Positions 6,622-7,027 of a stretch of DNA of 7,027 bases are shown one piece after another; positions within the stretch are counted from its first letter, which is position 1, and every line of letters starts with the position of its first letter. The stretch comes from Acidimicrobiaceae bacterium (lineage in GTDB: Bacteria > Actinomycetota > Acidimicrobiia > Acidimicrobiales > UBA10347): contig DNHM01000442.1 in NCBI GenBank assembly GCA_003485885.1, forward strand, positions 1-7,027, given 5' to 3'. The translations under genes were made by a program, and so were the position numbers. A model generated the notes under the pieces. The model ran no database searches, was not told the origin of the DNA, and worked only from the letters and a program-made list of their open reading frames with translations.

Positions 6622-7027
6622 CTAGGAAACAGTCCAGGTTGGACGAGAAGCAAACAGCCCCTCGAGTGTGCCAGCACCCTGTGATGCGGTGACAGCGTCT
6701 ACCTGATCGCTAACCGCTGCCGCGTACTCTGTGCGTTCGACGGCACGGAATACACCAACCGGAGTCGGCATTGTTGGCGCAGTGGCAAGTCTGCTGATCG
6801 CAAACGCCACCGAAGGATCATCGGCGGTTTCATCGTGCACCAGCAGATTTTCAACACCGACATCGACGACATCAACCAGTTCTATACGACCGCTGCTATC
6901 CATGGCGACACCGCGTTCATTGTCGACCCCAAAACGGATCGGCTCGCCATGCACCAGGTTGATCAGCATGGCATCACGCTTATCGCGTTTGGTGATCTGG
7001 GCGAATGCGCCGTCGTTGAACACGTTG
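6622..7027 (-). CDS. korB: 2-oxoglutarate:ferredoxin oxidoreductase beta subunit, C-terminal part (partial)
   Basis: The last 134 or so codons of KorB, the thiamine-diphosphate-binding beta subunit of 2-oxoglutarate (2-oxoacid):ferredoxin oxidoreductase. With KorA it makes succinyl-CoA from 2-oxoglutarate while reducing ferredoxin, and in actinobacteria it can replace or supplement 2-oxoglutarate dehydrogenase in the TCA cycle. Recognisable family blocks are NVFNDGAF at the window edge, LVHGEPIRFG, VDVGVENLLVHDETADDPSVAFAISRL, PTPVGVFRAVERTEY and the terminal TWTVS. The thiamine-diphosphate and iron-sulfur binding parts lie beyond the right edge, where korA would be expected upstream. The frame has no real start inside the window; the GTG at 7021-7023 is an internal Val codon. 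The TAG stop is at 6622-6624, and the long hairpin lies 42 nt downstream. The exact 2-oxoacid preference cannot be read from this part. Confidence 0.85.
   Translation of the reverse strand, partial: NVFNDGAFAQITKRDKRDAMLINLVHGEPIRFGVDNERGVAMDSSGRIELVDVVDVGVENLLVHDETADDPSVAFAISRLATAPTMPTPVGVFRAVERTEYAAAVSDQVDAVTASQGAGTLEGLFASRPTWTVS

Overview
The window reads as chromosomal DNA of a moderately GC-rich actinobacterium. This is inferred from the gene families: a DUF3556 membrane protein, a phytoene-desaturase-like flavoprotein, a mycobacterial-type KorB and relics of an actinobacterial class III cyclase. An environmental Acidimicrobiia-like or Mycobacteriales-like lineage fits, but the sequence alone does not fix the taxon.

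Left part (1-4270, + strand): a tightly packed operon. The C-terminal tail of a LivG-type ABC ATPase overlaps by 4 nt (ATGA) a complete LivF-type ATPase. After 3 nt comes a 597-residue polytopic membrane protein of the DUF3556 family, and after 1 nt a FAD-dependent phytoene-desaturase-like oxidoreductase. Both ATPases carry unusual charged C-terminal tails, acidic on LivG and basic on LivF. The tight spacing suggests a shared role, possibly uptake and redox conversion of a hydrophobic compound, but the substrate cannot be read from the sequence.

Middle part (4271-5218, mainly - strand): a small single-span membrane protein convergent with the operon. Upstream of it on the same strand lies the decayed relic of a class III adenylate/guanylate cyclase-like domain, which has a frameshift and a metal-ligand Asp replaced by Val. 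A 17-nt operator-like palindrome sits at the 5' end of the relic, upstream of the divergent MFS gene.

Right part (5219-7027): a YbfB/YjiJ-type (MFS_4) major facilitator transporter on +, followed by a 203-nt gap. The gap holds a perfect 42-nt inverted repeat that probably serves as a bidirectional terminator. Beyond it, convergent on -, is the C-terminal third of the beta subunit of 2-oxoglutarate:ferredoxin oxidoreductase (korB), which runs off the right edge.

No CRISPR array, rRNA, convincing tRNA, insertion sequence or integrase was seen. The best candidate for something undescribed is the Liv-ATPase / DUF3556 / FAD-oxidoreductase operon with its oppositely charged ATPase tails.
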